64,000 bases of DNA, taken from NCBI RefSeq assembly GCF_000227725.2, contig NZ_MU255056.1, positions 2,220,511-2,284,510 on the forward strand, read 5' to 3'. This stretch comes from Thiorhodospira sibirica ATCC 700588 (GTDB lineage: Bacteria; Pseudomonadota; Gammaproteobacteria; Ectothiorhodospirales; Ectothiorhodospiraceae). Positions 1 to 9,405 of this stretch are shown here, one piece after another (position 1 is the stretch's first letter; every line of letters begins with the position of its first letter). Below the pieces are notes generated by a model. It made no database searches, had not been told where the DNA came from, and worked only from the letters and a program-made list of their open reading frames with translations. The position numbers and the translations under genes were made by a program.

Positions 1-244
1 GTGCCTGCTGTTCTTGCGGCTCTTCTTCTGCAGACGCCTCAGCAGGACTTTCTCCTCCCGGCTTTTCCGTCTCGGCACGCTGAGGCAGCGGTGGTGCCAG
101 GGAGGCACTCTGCTGCCCATGTGGATGGTCAGCCGTTTGCTCTGGCGATGTCACCTCTGGAGGTATCACCGCTGAGGATGTGACCGGTTTGGGAGCGGGG
201 CCGCGCAATAGGTGCGGCATGGCGCTGACTGAATAGATTTCCAT
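1..244 (-). CDS. N-terminus of an unknown Pro/Glu-rich protein (partial)
   Basis: An ATG at 244 on the minus strand opens a frame with no stop down to the window edge (81 codons). The visible part is of low complexity: a short hydrophobic start (MEIYSVSAMPHLL) and then a Pro/Ser/Thr/Glu/Gln-rich stretch ending in EEEPQEQQ. That composition resembles the disordered N-terminus of the SprA-related putative metalloprotease family (CJM1_0395 type), in which a Glu/Gln-rich run precedes the conserved domain. No catalytic domain is visible because the rest lies outside the window, so the family suggestion is only an inference. It runs in the same direction as the yajL-like gene behind it, 37 bp away. 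Confidence 0.5.
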   Translation of the reverse strand, partial: MEIYSVSAMPHLLRGPAPKPVTSSAVIPPEVTSPEQTADHPHGQQSASLAPPLPQRAETEKPGGESPAEASAEEEPQEQQA

Positions 245-281
245 GGAAATGACCCTCCGCTAAATCATCAAAGCGTTATCG

Positions 282-839
282 CTACACTGTGGGACGTTTT
301 AAAGCTTCTTCAACCGCCATGCGGCTGGCCTGACCCTGTAACACTTCAATCAAGGCCAGCGCAAAATCCATCGCCGTACCGGGACCCCGCGAGGTAATGA
401 CATTGCCATCCATTTCCACCGGCGCGCCGGTCAATTCGGTGTCTGCCAGGTGCAGCGATTCCAGCACACCGGGATAACCTGTGGCACGACGCCCATCAAG
501 CAGGCCCAAGGCCGCCAGAACTTTGGGCGCCGCGCAGATGGCAGCGACATAGCGCCCCTCGTGATGCAGCTTTTGAAGCAGCGCCCGGATGCGCGGATCA
601 TGGTTGAGATAATCCGAACCGGGCAAGCCACCCGGCAACACCATCAAATCATACTCGCCGCTGGCGGCCTCTTCGAGCGTGGTATCCGGAATCAAAACGG
701 TCTGATGCGAACAGGTCACCGGCCCGCCTTCCAGGCCAGCGGTGACCACCTCAATGCCTGCACGGCGCAACAGATCAATCAGGGTAACAGCTTCAAGTTC
801 TTCACAGCCTTGGGCGAGGGGGATAAGGACGCGTGCCAT
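282..839 (-). CDS. yajL: DJ-1/YajL family protein (protein deglycase/chaperone-like)
   Basis: 185 residues, the usual size for YajL/ThiJ. The start at 839 gives the classic N-terminus MARVLIPLAQGCEELEAV; the longer frame reaching back to 1049 has no family-like sequence. The conserved Glu lies in the GCEELEA segment and the nucleophilic cysteine in AAICAAPKVLAALG (about residue 106), the site that is oxidised or forms adducts in DJ-1 proteins. Family members protect against glyoxal-type and oxidative damage, although the exact deglycase activity is debated. It ends with VEEALKRPTV. It is divergent from pmbA, with about 350 bp between the start codons that should hold both promoters. Confidence 0.85.
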   Translation of the reverse strand: MARVLIPLAQGCEELEAVTLIDLLRRAGIEVVTAGLEGGPVTCSHQTVLIPDTTLEEAASGEYDLMVLPGGLPGSDYLNHDPRIRALLQKLHHEGRYVAAICAAPKVLAALGLLDGRRATGYPGVLESLHLADTELTGAPVEMDGNVITSRGPGTAMDFALALIEVLQGQASRMAVEEALKRPTV

Positions 840-1191
840 AGGGTTTTCTCCGGTTTGCTTTGATATAGACAGTTTTTGCCACGGTTTTGATCGGGGTGCG
901 GCCATCGACAAAATACAACAAAGCCTCACGATATTCATAGATCCCACGTTCACAAAGGCTTCAGCGTTATGGTCATCCGTGCAGACCACGATACGAGCGC
1001 GAGCACGCACCTCTCGTATAGAATCCTGAGCGCGGTTTGTCCAGTACATGCGTCATCCCCGTTTGGTGTTGCGCAGGAAAAAACGCGGCTTCTTTGGGCA
1101 TTAGGCGGTGCAAGGCCTTATAATAGGCCGCATTTGCGCGCAGGCGGCGCGTGGTGTCTTTAAATTTTAATTTTCAGGAAAGCAAACCATT

Positions 1192-2535
1192 ATGTCCGAT
1201 ATTCAGGCCCTACCTAAAACGAAAGATGCCTTGCATGCCCTGGTCGAGCAGGTCTTGCACGAGGCCCGGTTGGCCGGTGCAACGGCGGCGGAGGCGGCGG
1301 TAAGTTGTAATACCGGGCTTTCGGTGAATGTGCGTCTGGGTGAGGTGGAGACGCTGGAATATCATCAGGATCAAGGGGTGGGGGTCACGGTGTATCTGGG
1401 GCAGAGCAAGGGCAGCGCCAGTACCTCGGATCTCAGCCCGGCGGCCTTGAAAGAAACGGTGGCAGCGGCCTGCAGGATTGCCCGCTATACCGCCAATGAT
1501 CCCTATGCCGGTTTGGCGGATGCAGCGTTGATGGCGTATACCTATCCGGATCTGGATCTGGATCATCCGTGGTCGTTAAGCGCAGAAGAGGCGATTGCCT
1601 TGGCACGTGCGTGTGAAGATCATGCGCGCAGTGTGGATGCGCGCATCACTAATTCTGAGGGAGCGGGTGTGGATTCTTTCCGGGGGACGGCCGTGTATGG
1701 TAATTCCCACGGCTTTATCGGCGGCTATACCAGCACGCGCCATGCGCTATCGTGTACGGTGATTGCGCAGCAGGATGAGGATATGCAGCGCGATTATTGG
1801 TACAGCGTTGCGCGCCAGGCCGAGGGTCTGGCGTCTGCCCATGAGATTGGCAGCAAGGCCGCCCAGCGGGCGCTGAGTCGTCTGGGAGCGCGGCAGCTGT
1901 CCACCCGGCAATGCCCGGTATTGTTTAGCCCGGAGGTGGCGCGCTCGCTGATTGGGCATTTCATCGGTGCGGTGCGCGGCGGCAGTTTGTATCGCAAGGC
2001 TTCATTTCTGCTGGACAGTCTGGGGACGCAGGTCTTTCCGGCGCAGGTGCGTATTCATGAGGCGCCGCATATCCCCATGGCGTTGGGCAGTGCGCCCTTT
2101 GACGGTGAAGGGGTGGCGATTACGGCGCGCGATCTGGTGCGTGATGGTGTGGTGCAGGGCTATGTGCTCAGCGCCTATTCGGCACGGCGTCTGAATATGC
2201 AAACCACCGGCAATGCCGGCGGCGTGCGCAATCTGAGCATCGACCCCACACATCTGGATCAGGCCAGTCTGCTGGCGGAGATGGGCACCGGCCTGCTGGT
2301 GACGGAGTTGATCGGCCAGGGCGTCAATAGCGTTACCGGGGATTATTCGCGGGGAGCCTCGGGCTTTTGGGTGGAAAACGGGGTGATCGCCTACCCGGTG
2401 CATGAGATTACCATTGCCGGTAATCTGCGCGAGATGTTTATGCACCTTGTCGGCATCGGCGGTGATATTGACCCGCGCGGCAATATCCGCACCGGCTCGC
2501 TGTTGCTGGAACGCATGACCCTGGCCGGGGAATAA
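1192..2535 (+). CDS. pmbA: TldE/PmbA metalloprotease-associated protein
   Basis: 447 residues, full length for PmbA (TldE). The U62-family features are visible: an N-terminal segment with the SVNVRLGEVETLEYHQD core, the central FDGEGVA and NAGGVRNLSI segments, and the C-terminal VENGVIAYPVHEITIAGN. PmbA forms a heterodimer with TldD, which carries the HExxxH zinc site; PmbA itself lacks it, as here. In E. coli the complex degrades CcdA antitoxin and processes microcin B17 leader peptide. No tldD is in the window, so its partner must lie elsewhere. An AGGA stretch 12 bases before the ATG is the only ribosome-binding candidate. Confidence 0.92.
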   Translation: MSDIQALPKTKDALHALVEQVLHEARLAGATAAEAAVSCNTGLSVNVRLGEVETLEYHQDQGVGVTVYLGQSKGSASTSDLSPAALKETVAAACRIARYTANDPYAGLADAALMAYTYPDLDLDHPWSLSAEEAIALARACEDHARSVDARITNSEGAGVDSFRGTAVYGNSHGFIGGYTSTRHALSCTVIAQQDEDMQRDYWYSVARQAEGLASAHEIGSKAAQRALSRLGARQLSTRQCPVLFSPEVARSLIGHFIGAVRGGSLYRKASFLLDSLGTQVFPAQVRIHEAPHIPMALGSAPFDGEGVAITARDLVRDGVVQGYVLSAYSARRLNMQTTGNAGGVRNLSIDPTHLDQASLLAEMGTGLLVTELIGQGVNSVTGDYSRGASGFWVENGVIAYPVHEITIAGNLREMFMHLVGIGGDIDPRGNIRTGSLLLERMTLAGE

Positions 2536-2620
2536 CGGTGGCGGATGCCTGATACGTTCGCCAGGACAGCATCACCGCGACATCGGGTGCTATTACACAC
2601 TATCTGAGTGAGGCTTTAAG

Positions 2621-4126
2621 GTGGAATTTTTAGTTAAAAGTGGTAGTCCGGAAAAACGCCGTACCCCAGCCCTGGTCGTTGGGGTGTTTGCCAATCGCAG
2701 CCTGTCGGAGAGCGCTGCGCTGCTGGATCAGGCCTGTGGCGGTATGATCACCTCGGTGTTGCGCCGGGGCGATATGGAAGGGGAAACCGGCCAGGTTTTA
2801 TGGCTTTATGATCTGCCCAATATCAGCGCCGATCGGGTGCTGTTGATCGGCTGCGGCAAGGCCGAGGCGCTTAATGAGGCCACCTTTGCGCGCATTCTGG
2901 CGGCCATGACCCGCGCCTTACAGCAAAGCGGAGCGGCTGAGGCGGTAAGCTATCTGTGTGAGCTGGCGGTCAAGCAGTATGATATGCAGTGGAAATTGCA
3001 GCAATCGGTGCTGGTCATCGAAGACACCCTATACCGCTTTGATCAGTTCAAGCAGAAAAAGGAAGATACCAAGCGCCCGCTCAAACGGGTGATCTTTGGT
3101 CTGCCTACGCGCAATAATCTGCCCCAGGGGGAACAGGCGGTGCGCGAGGCCAGTGCGATGGCCACCGGGATGCGTCTGACCAAGGATCTGGGCAATCTGC
3201 CGGGGAATATCTGCACCCCCAGCTATCTGGCCGAACAGGCGCAGCAGCTGGCCAGGACGTATACAGATCTTGCGGTGAGCGTACTGGAGGAAGCTGAACT
3301 TGAAGCGCTGGGGATGCAGGCGCTGCTGGCGGTCACCAAAGGCACCGAGCAGCCGGCCAAGTTCATCATCGTGGAGTATCGCAAGGGTGAGGCCAAAGAC
3401 AAGCCGGTGGTGCTGGTCGGCAAAGGCGTGACCTTTGATAGCGGTGGCATCTCGCTCAAACCGGGGGAGGCCATGGATGAGATGAAATACGATATGTGCG
3501 GTGCGGCCAGTGTGTTGGGAACCCTGCTGGCCTGTGCCGAGCTGATGCTGCCGATTAACCTGATCGGGGTGATTCCAGCGGTAGAAAATATGCCCAGCGG
3601 CAAGGCCACCCGTCCGGGCGATATTGTCACCACCTTATCCGGACAAAGCGTGGAAATCCTCAATACCGATGCCGAAGGGCGCCTGATTTTGTGCGATGCG
3701 CTGACCTATGTCGAGCGTTTTGAGCCGGAGGTGGTGATTGATATTGCCACCCTCACCGGGGCGTGCATTATTGCCCTGGGGCATCAGGGTTGTGCCTTGT
3801 TCAGCAATCAAGCGGCGCTGGCGCAGGATTTGTGCGAGGCCGGGCAGCAGATGTATGACCGCGCCTGGGAGATGCCGCTGTGGGAGGAATATCAGGAGCA
3901 GCTCAAGAGCAATTTTGCCGACATGGCCAATATCGGTGGCCGTCCTGCTGGTAGCATCACCGCCGCCTGCTTTCTGGCGCGCTTTACCAAAAAATATGCC
4001 TGGGCGCATCTGGATATTGCCGGGGTAGCCTGGAAAAGTGGCAAGGAGAAGGGGGCAACGGGGCGGCCGGTACCGCTGTTATTGCGCTATTTGCTCAATC
4101 GTTTGCACAGCCGCGCACACGGATGA
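2621..4126 (+). CDS. pepA: leucyl aminopeptidase (M17)
   Basis: 501 residues with a GTG start. The M17 active site is complete: VGKGVTFDSGGISLKPG carries the metal-binding Lys and Asp, YDMCGAA follows, and the family signature NTDAEGRL lies near residue 348. The enzyme releases N-terminal amino acids with two divalent metal ions in a hexamer; in E. coli PepA also acts as a DNA-binding protein in Xer recombination and carAB control. Its stop overlaps the holC start (ATGA at 4123-4126), and holC in turn overlaps valS, so pepA-holC-valS is a translationally coupled operon, the order conserved in gammaproteobacteria. Confidence 0.96.
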   Translation: MEFLVKSGSPEKRRTPALVVGVFANRSLSESAALLDQACGGMITSVLRRGDMEGETGQVLWLYDLPNISADRVLLIGCGKAEALNEATFARILAAMTRALQQSGAAEAVSYLCELAVKQYDMQWKLQQSVLVIEDTLYRFDQFKQKKEDTKRPLKRVIFGLPTRNNLPQGEQAVREASAMATGMRLTKDLGNLPGNICTPSYLAEQAQQLARTYTDLAVSVLEEAELEALGMQALLAVTKGTEQPAKFIIVEYRKGEAKDKPVVLVGKGVTFDSGGISLKPGEAMDEMKYDMCGAASVLGTLLACAELMLPINLIGVIPAVENMPSGKATRPGDIVTTLSGQSVEILNTDAEGRLILCDALTYVERFEPEVVIDIATLTGACIIALGHQGCALFSNQAALAQDLCEAGQQMYDRAWEMPLWEEYQEQLKSNFADMANIGGRPAGSITAACFLARFTKKYAWAHLDIAGVAWKSGKEKGATGRPVPLLLRYLLNRLHSRAHG

Positions 4127-4548
4127 CCCGCGTTGATTTTTATGTGCTGCGCTCACATGATGAGCACAGCCGTCTGCTAACCGCCTGCCGCCTGATTCAC
4201 AAGGCGTTTACACAAGGCTTGCGGGTGCATGTGTATACTCAGGATGAGGCCCAGACCGAGGCGCTAGATCGGCTGTTGTGGAGTTTTCGCCAGGATGCCT
4301 TTATTCCACACACCCGCGACCCGGCCAGTGCAGACGAGTGGGTCTGTCTGCATCATCAGCAGCCACCGCAGCACCCGACGGCGGTGCTGCTGAATCTGGC
4401 GGTGCAGCGGGCACCGTTTGCCGTACATATCCCGCGCATTATGCATATTGTCAACGAAGCGCCCGAGATCCGTGCCTCCGGGCGCGAATACTACCGCTTT
4501 TACCGTGATCAAGGTTGTGAACTCAACCATTATCCCCTGGAATCATAA
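4123..4548 (+). CDS. holC: DNA polymerase III subunit chi
   Basis: 141 residues, the usual size for HolC. The opening [31 protein letters not shown] and the later VCLHHQQPP and [10 protein letters not shown] segments follow the chi family pattern. Chi is the clamp-loader accessory subunit that binds psi (HolD) and the C-terminal tail of single-stranded DNA-binding protein. The assignment is strengthened by position: it is stop-start coupled to pepA upstream (ATGA) and to valS downstream (TAATG), the standard arrangement. Confidence 0.9.
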   Translation: MTRVDFYVLRSHDEHSRLLTACRLIHKAFTQGLRVHVYTQDEAQTEALDRLLWSFRQDAFIPHTRDPASADEWVCLHHQQPPQHPTAVLLNLAVQRAPFAVHIPRIMHIVNEAPEIRASGREYYRFYRDQGCELNHYPLES

Positions 4549-7310
4549 TGGAAAAGACCTACGACCCCCGTACTATTGAACAAGCCCTGTATCAGGAATG
4601 GGAGCGTGCCGGGCGTTTTCGTCCCACCGGGCAAGGCCAGGCCTATTGCATCATGCTGCCACCGCCCAATGTCACCGGCACCTTGCACATGGGCCATGCC
4701 TTTCAGGATACGCTGATGGATGCGCTGATCCGCTTTCAGCGGATGCAGGGTGCTAACACCCTCTGGCAAGGCGGCACGGATCACGCCGGTATTGCCACGC
4801 AGATGGTGGTGGAGCGCCAGCTGGCCAAGGTCGGCAAGACGCGCAACGATCTGGGGCGCGAGGCCTTTTTGGAACAGGTGTGGCAGTGGAAAGCCGAATC
4901 CGGCGGCCAGATTACCCGCCAGCTGCGCCGCCTGGGCGCCTCCATTGATTGGGAGCGGGAACGCTTTACCATGGACGAGGGCCTGTCACACGCCGTGCAG
5001 GAGGTCTTTATCCAGCTGTATCGCGAAGGGCTGATCTATCGCGGCAAGCGCTTGGTCAACTGGGACCCGGTATTGCATACCGCCGTTTCCGACCTGGAGG
5101 TAATCTCTGAGCCTGAACAGGGGCATCTGTGGCATCTGCGCTATCCTCTGGTCGAGAGCGAGGGCTATCTGGTGGTCGCTACCACCCGCCCCGAGACCAT
5201 GCTGGGCGATACCGCTGTCGCGGTTAATCCGCAGGATGAACGGTACCAGCATCTCATCGGCAAACGGGTCAAACTCCCGCTGACCGGGCGCGAGATTCCC
5301 ATCATTGCCGATGATTATGTAGACCCCGCCTTTGGCTCAGGCTGCGTAAAAATCACCCCGGCACATGATTTCAATGATTATGCCGTCGGTCAGCGCCACG
5401 ATCTGCCCCTGATCAATATCTTCACCGTCGATGCCAGCCTCAATGATAACGCCCCGCCTGCCTATCAAGGCCTGGATCGTTATGCGGCGCGCAAGCGCAT
5501 TGTCGCAGATCTGAAGCAGCAGGATTTGCTGGAGCGCATCGATCCGCACAGCCTGACGGTGCCGCGTGGGGATCGCTCCGGCGCGGTGATTGAACCCTTT
5601 TTGACGGATCAATGGTATGTGCGCGTGGCGCCTCTGGCTGAACCAGCGATTAAAGCGGTCGAAGACGGGCGGGTGCGCTTTGTGCCGGATAACTGGAGCA
5701 AAACCTATTTTGAATGGATGCGCCACATTGAAGACTGGTGCATCTCGCGCCAGATCTGGTGGGGACATCGCATCCCCGCCTGGTATGACGAATCCGGGCA
5801 GGTGTATGTCGGTCACAGCGAGGCCGAGGTACGCAGCGCGCATGGGCTACCTGCCGAGAGCAAACTCAGCCAGGACCCGGATGTGCTGGATACCTGGTTT
5901 AGCTCGGCGCTGTGGCCCTTTTCCACCCTGGGATGGCCTGCGCAAACCGAGGAACTCAAAACCTTCTACCCCACGCAGGTATTGGTCACCGGCTTTGACA
6001 TCATCTTTTTCTGGGTGGCCCGCATGATCATGATGGGGCTGAAATTTATGGGCGAGGTGCCCTTTCGCGAGGTCTATGTCACCGGCCTGATCCGCGATGC
6101 CCAGGGGCAGAAAATGTCCAAATCCAAGGGTAATGTGCTTGATCCCATTGATCTGATTGACGGCATTGATCTCAAATCCCTGCTGGCCAAACGCACCACC
6201 GGCCTGATGCAGCCAGAGATGGCGCCTAAAATTGAAAAAGCCACCCGCAAGGAATTTCCCCAGGGCATTCCGGCCTTTGGCACCGATGCGCTGCGCTTTA
6301 CCCTGGCCTCCCTGGCCTCGACCGGGCGTGATATTAAATTCGATCTGGGACGCATTGAGGGCTATCGCAACTTTTGCAACAAGCTGTGGAACGCGACGCG
6401 CTATGTGTTGATGAACACCGAAGGCCACGATGCCGGGCAGGCGGGCGGTGAGATGCACCTCAGTCTGGCGGATCGCTTCATTCTCAGTCGTTTGCAACAC
6501 ACCACCGCCGAGATGACCCGGCAACTGCAAAGCTACCGCTTCGATCTGGCCGCGCAGACCGTGTATGAGTTTACCTGGTATGAATACTGCGACTGGTATC
6601 TGGAACTGTCCAAGCCGATTCTCAGTGGTGAGCATAGCCGCGAGGCCGCCCGGCGGGGCACCCGTCACACCTTGCTGGCGGTGCTGGAAAGCATTCTGCG
6701 CCTGCTGCACCCGCTGATGCCCTTTATCACCGAAACCCTGTGGCAGCAGGTGGCCCCGCTGGCCGGGATTGAGGGCGACTGCCTCATCGAGCGCCCCTAC
6801 CCGCAGCGCGACGAAGCCCTCATCGACCCGCAGGCCGAAAGCGAGATTGAATGGGTCAAAACCTTCATTCTGGGGATGCGCCGCATCCGTGCGGAAATGG
6901 ACATCTCGCCCGGCAAACCTCTGCCGGTGCTGCTGGCAAACTGGCGTGCCGAAGATCAGCAGCGCTTCAACGCCAGTCAGGAATTTATCGAATTTCTCGC
7001 CCGCCCGGCCTATGTGGACTGGCTTGAGGATGATCATGCGCCGGAATCGGCCATCGCTCTGGTCGGCGAGATGCGCCTATTGATCCCGCTGGCCGGGTTG
7101 ATTGATAAAGATGCCGAGATTGCCCGCCTGGATAAGGAAATTGCCAAGCTTGAGAAAAACCTGCAACAAAGCGAGGCCCGGCTTGCCAGCAGCGGCTTTG
7201 TGGATCGCGCCCCTGCGGAAGTGGTTGCCAAGGAACGCCAGCGCGTCGCCGAGATGCAGGCCGCCTTGCGTGAACTCAAGGCCCAGCAAGAAAAAATCAG
7301 CCAGCTTTGA
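4548..7310 (+). CDS. valS: valyl-tRNA synthetase
   Basis: 920 residues, a complete class I synthetase. The HIGH-type motif lies in [12 protein letters not shown] near residue 45 and KMSKS near residue 522. Between them is the CP1 editing domain ([15 protein letters not shown], and [13 protein letters not shown]), which deacylates Thr-tRNA-Val. The anticodon-binding helical domain follows, and the last 70 residues form the valyl-specific C-terminal coiled coil ([15 protein letters not shown] onward), which contacts the tRNA corner. The start overlaps the holC stop by one base. A palindromic repeat cluster follows directly after the stop. Confidence 0.97.
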   Translation: MEKTYDPRTIEQALYQEWERAGRFRPTGQGQAYCIMLPPPNVTGTLHMGHAFQDTLMDALIRFQRMQGANTLWQGGTDHAGIATQMVVERQLAKVGKTRNDLGREAFLEQVWQWKAESGGQITRQLRRLGASIDWERERFTMDEGLSHAVQEVFIQLYREGLIYRGKRLVNWDPVLHTAVSDLEVISEPEQGHLWHLRYPLVESEGYLVVATTRPETMLGDTAVAVNPQDERYQHLIGKRVKLPLTGREIPIIADDYVDPAFGSGCVKITPAHDFNDYAVGQRHDLPLINIFTVDASLNDNAPPAYQGLDRYAARKRIVADLKQQDLLERIDPHSLTVPRGDRSGAVIEPFLTDQWYVRVAPLAEPAIKAVEDGRVRFVPDNWSKTYFEWMRHIEDWCISRQIWWGHRIPAWYDESGQVYVGHSEAEVRSAHGLPAESKLSQDPDVLDTWFSSALWPFSTLGWPAQTEELKTFYPTQVLVTGFDIIFFWVARMIMMGLKFMGEVPFREVYVTGLIRDAQGQKMSKSKGNVLDPIDLIDGIDLKSLLAKRTTGLMQPEMAPKIEKATRKEFPQGIPAFGTDALRFTLASLASTGRDIKFDLGRIEGYRNFCNKLWNATRYVLMNTEGHDAGQAGGEMHLSLADRFILSRLQHTTAEMTRQLQSYRFDLAAQTVYEFTWYEYCDWYLELSKPILSGEHSREAARRGTRHTLLAVLESILRLLHPLMPFITETLWQQVAPLAGIEGDCLIERPYPQRDEALIDPQAESEIEWVKTFILGMRRIRAEMDISPGKPLPVLLANWRAEDQQRFNASQEFIEFLARPAYVDWLEDDHAPESAIALVGEMRLLIPLAGLIDKDAEIARLDKEIAKLEKNLQQSEARLASSGFVDRAPAEVVAKERQRVAEMQAALRELKAQQEKISQL

Positions 7311-7321
7311 TAGCTGCAAGA

Positions 7322-7462
7322 CTCCCCTCCTTTTCAAGGAGGGGTGCCCCGTAGGGGTGGGGTGGTTATTTGAAGCGCCGAGTTGTACTCGGCCCATCGG
7401 AACACGGGCTAAAAGCCCGCCGAGTAAAACTCGGCGCTCCCCTCCCCTTGGCAGGGGGAGAG
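7322..7462. repeat. composite palindromic repeat cluster after valS
   Basis: Three repeat modules lie back to back in 184 bp of non-coding DNA. The first (7322-7367) starts with the small hairpin CCTTTTCAAGG. The second (7374-7438) is a long imperfect palindrome: 7374-7393 pairs with 7419-7438 over 20 bp with one mismatch, around an inner GGGCTAAAAGCCC hairpin. The third (7441-7462) contains CCCCTTGGCAGGGGGAGAGT. Modules one and three recur in inverted orientation at 53240-53343. They look like dispersed REP/MITE-type elements. The long hairpin may also act as a transcription barrier after valS, but no clear U-tract follows it. Confidence 0.7.
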
Positions 7463-7494
7463 TTTAGTGAAACCAAAACCCAGCAAAAAACACC

Positions 7495-8193
7495 ATGTCA
7501 AGCTTATGTGAACGTCTCAGCGCGGTACAACAACGCATCCAGCACGCGGCCATCGCCTGTGGGCGTAAGCCCGATGAGATTCACCTGCTGGCGGTGAGCA
7601 AAACCCAGCCGGTTGAGGCCATTGCCGCCGCCTGGGCCTGTGGACAACGCGCCTTTGGGGAAAACTATGCCCAGGAGCTTTATGCCAAGGCCACGGCCTT
7701 AACGCCAGAGATGGGGATTGAATGGCATTTCATCGGCCCCGTGCAGGCCAACAAAACCCGTTTGATTGCGGCAGTAGCTGATGTGGTACATGCGGTGGAG
7801 CGTGAACGCATCCTGCAACGCCTCAACGACCAGCGCCCGGACGACAAAGCCCCGTTACAGATCTGTTTGCAGCTCAATGTCAGCGGCGAGGCCAGCAAAT
7901 CCGGGGTCAGCCCCGCTGAACTGCTGCCGCTGGCACAGACCTGCATGGCATTGCCCCGCCTGCAACTGCGCGGCCTGATGGCCATCCCCGCTCCCAGCCC
8001 CGATATACAACAGCAGCGCCAGGCTTTCGCCCAGCTACGTCAGGCCCTGGAAGCACTCAAGGCGCACGGCTACCCGCTTGATACCCTGTCCATGGGCATG
8101 AGCGATGACCTTGAAGCCGCCATCTGCGAAGGCGCCACCTGGGTACGCATCGGCACGGCGATTTTCGGCCAGCGCAGTTATCCCCAGGCCTAA
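7495..8193 (+). CDS. yggS: YggS/PLPBP family pyridoxal-phosphate homeostasis protein
   Basis: 232 residues, the family's normal length. The PLP-binding lysine is in LLAVSKTQPVEAI near residue 33; FGENYAQE, EWHFIGPVQANKTR and the C-terminal SMGMSDDLEAAICEGATWVRIGTAIFG are all diagnostic. The protein is a single-domain fold-type III barrel without known catalytic activity that buffers PLP and affects amino-acid pools. In many gammaproteobacteria yggS sits next to pilT and proC; here it stands alone between valS and rpoH. No good ribosome-binding site precedes the ATG. It converges with rpoH, leaving 22 bp between the stops. Confidence 0.93.
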   Translation: MSSLCERLSAVQQRIQHAAIACGRKPDEIHLLAVSKTQPVEAIAAAWACGQRAFGENYAQELYAKATALTPEMGIEWHFIGPVQANKTRLIAAVADVVHAVERERILQRLNDQRPDDKAPLQICLQLNVSGEASKSGVSPAELLPLAQTCMALPRLQLRGLMAIPAPSPDIQQQRQAFAQLRQALEALKAHGYPLDTLSMGMSDDLEAAICEGATWVRIGTAIFGQRSYPQA

Positions 8194-8215
8194 GCGGCGC
8201 AAATCGCCCCACTGC

Positions 8216-9073
8216 TCAGGCCAGCAAGGTCGCCTTGAGTTTTTTCATCGCGTTATTTTCCAGCTGGCGAATCCGTTCAGCCGACACGCTGTATTGCGCC
8301 GCCAACTCATGCAGGGTCGCTTTTTCATCACCCAGCCAGCGCTTGGCGAGAATATCGCGGCTGCGCTGATCCAGATTGTCCAGCGCACGATGCAGACGTT
8401 GTTGATAATGCTGCGCCCACTCGGAGTGCTCCAGACTCAGCGCCGGATCGGCCTGCTCATCGGTCAGCCATTGGGCCGGGGACAAATGCTGCGCATCTTC
8501 CTGCTCTGGATCAGGATCAAAGCTGACATCCTGCCCGGCCAAGCGCGATTCCATCTCCATCACCTGCGCCTCCGAAACTCCAAGATCGGCGGCCACCGCA
8601 GCCACTTCATCCTGACGTAGCCAGCCGAGGCGCTGCTTGGCACCCCGCAGATTGAAAAATAATTTACGCTGCGCCTTCGTCGTGGCCACCTTGACAATGC
8701 GCCAATTGCGCAGAATAAATTCGTGAATCTCGGCGCGAATCCAATGCACCGCAAAGGAAATCAGGCGCACGTTTACGGATGGATCAAAGCGTTTCACCGC
8801 TTTCATCAAACCGATATTGCCTTCCTGAATCAGATCACCCAACGCAAGGCCATAGCCGGAATAGCCACGGGCGATATACACCACAAAGCGCAAATTGTGT
8901 AATACCAAGGCCCGCGCAGCATCCAGATCATTGTGTTCACGCAACCGCGTCGCCAGGTCCTGCTCCTGTTGGGCATCCAGCACCGGTAACTGATACACAG
9001 CGTGCATATAACTGTCCAGATTACCGACTGGCACCGCCAAATGGGCTTGCGTGCGGCTCAGGGCTGTGCTCAT
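8216..9073 (-). CDS. rpoH: heat-shock sigma factor sigma-32
   Basis: 285 residues from the ATG at 9073; the longer frame to 9124 lacks family sequence. Region 2 is visible as LVLHNLRFVVYIARGYSGYG and GDLIQEGNIGLMKAVKRFDP. The RpoH box QRKLFFNLR, which distinguishes sigma-32 from other group 3/4 sigma factors, follows, and region 4.2 ends the protein (YSVSAERIRQLENNAMKKLK). It directs RNA polymerase to heat-shock promoters for chaperones and proteases. A perfect CIRCE operator lies 88-114 bp upstream of the start codon, which suggests HrcA control of the heat-shock sigma factor. Confidence 0.96.
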   Translation of the reverse strand: MSTALSRTQAHLAVPVGNLDSYMHAVYQLPVLDAQQEQDLATRLREHNDLDAARALVLHNLRFVVYIARGYSGYGLALGDLIQEGNIGLMKAVKRFDPSVNVRLISFAVHWIRAEIHEFILRNWRIVKVATTKAQRKLFFNLRGAKQRLGWLRQDEVAAVAADLGVSEAQVMEMESRLAGQDVSFDPDPEQEDAQHLSPAQWLTDEQADPALSLEHSEWAQHYQQRLHRALDNLDQRSRDILAKRWLGDEKATLHELAAQYSVSAERIRQLENNAMKKLKATLLA

Positions 9074-9160
9074 AAACGACCTCCGCCTCTCAGATAACTT
9101 AAAAAACCATTGCAAACAACGCAATCGGCGCGCTCAGCGCATACCGTATAACGCGCTATA

Positions 9161-9187
9161 TTAGCACTCACTGGCAAAGAGTGCTAA
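9161..9187. promoter_or_regulatory. CIRCE operator (HrcA binding site) upstream of rpoH
   Basis: TTAGCACTC at 9161-9169 and GAGTGCTAA at 9179-9187 form a perfect 9-bp inverted repeat with a 9-base spacer, an exact match to the CIRCE consensus recognised by the HrcA repressor. It lies upstream of rpoH, which is read leftward from 9073; no groES or dnaK gene adjoins it. The other neighbour, tRNA-Gln, is transcribed toward this site and ends in its own terminator, so rpoH is the only plausible target. Confidence 0.92.
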
Positions 9188-9283
9188 TAAAATCCAAAGT
9201 TCCCTCATTGCCCACTCACTACACATCCGCCGTACTGCGCGGTTCATTGCATGTTGGTTTATGACATTGAACCGACAAAGCCC

Positions 9284-9315
9284 CAAAATAAAAAAGGCCA
9301 CGTATTGACGTGGCC
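9284..9315 (-). terminator. Rho-independent terminator after tRNA-Gln
   Basis: Read on the minus strand, GGCCACGT and ACGTGGCC (9296-9315) form a perfect 8-bp stem with a 4-base loop, followed by a run of T residues (9284-9295). It lies just beyond the 3' end of tRNA-Gln and should end the rplM-rpsI-tRNA transcript. Confidence 0.88.
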
Positions 9316-9323
9316 TTGGGTAC

Positions 9324-9397
9324 TGGCTGGGGGACTAGGATTCGAACCTAGGTTGACGGAGTCAGAGTCCGTAGTCCTACCGCTAGACGATCCCCCA
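9324..9397 (-). tRNA. tRNA-Gln (anticodon CTG)
   Basis: On the minus strand a 74-base cloverleaf begins TGGGGGATCG and ends with an encoded CCA at 9324. The anticodon stem-loop is ACGGA-CTCTGAC-TCCGT, giving anticodon CUG (reads CAG codons). The T arm is CTAGG-TTCGAAT-CCTAG. The 5' TGGGG start is typical of glutamine tRNAs. It lies 8 bp after rpsI on the same strand and may be cotranscribed with it. Confidence 0.96.
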
Positions 9398-9405
9398 AAA
9401 ATTGA

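Noticed and set aside
5847-7037. 396-codon open frame on the minus strand
   Set aside because: It lies antisense to valS throughout, has no family-like sequence, and is the usual result of GC-rich codon bias in a real gene.
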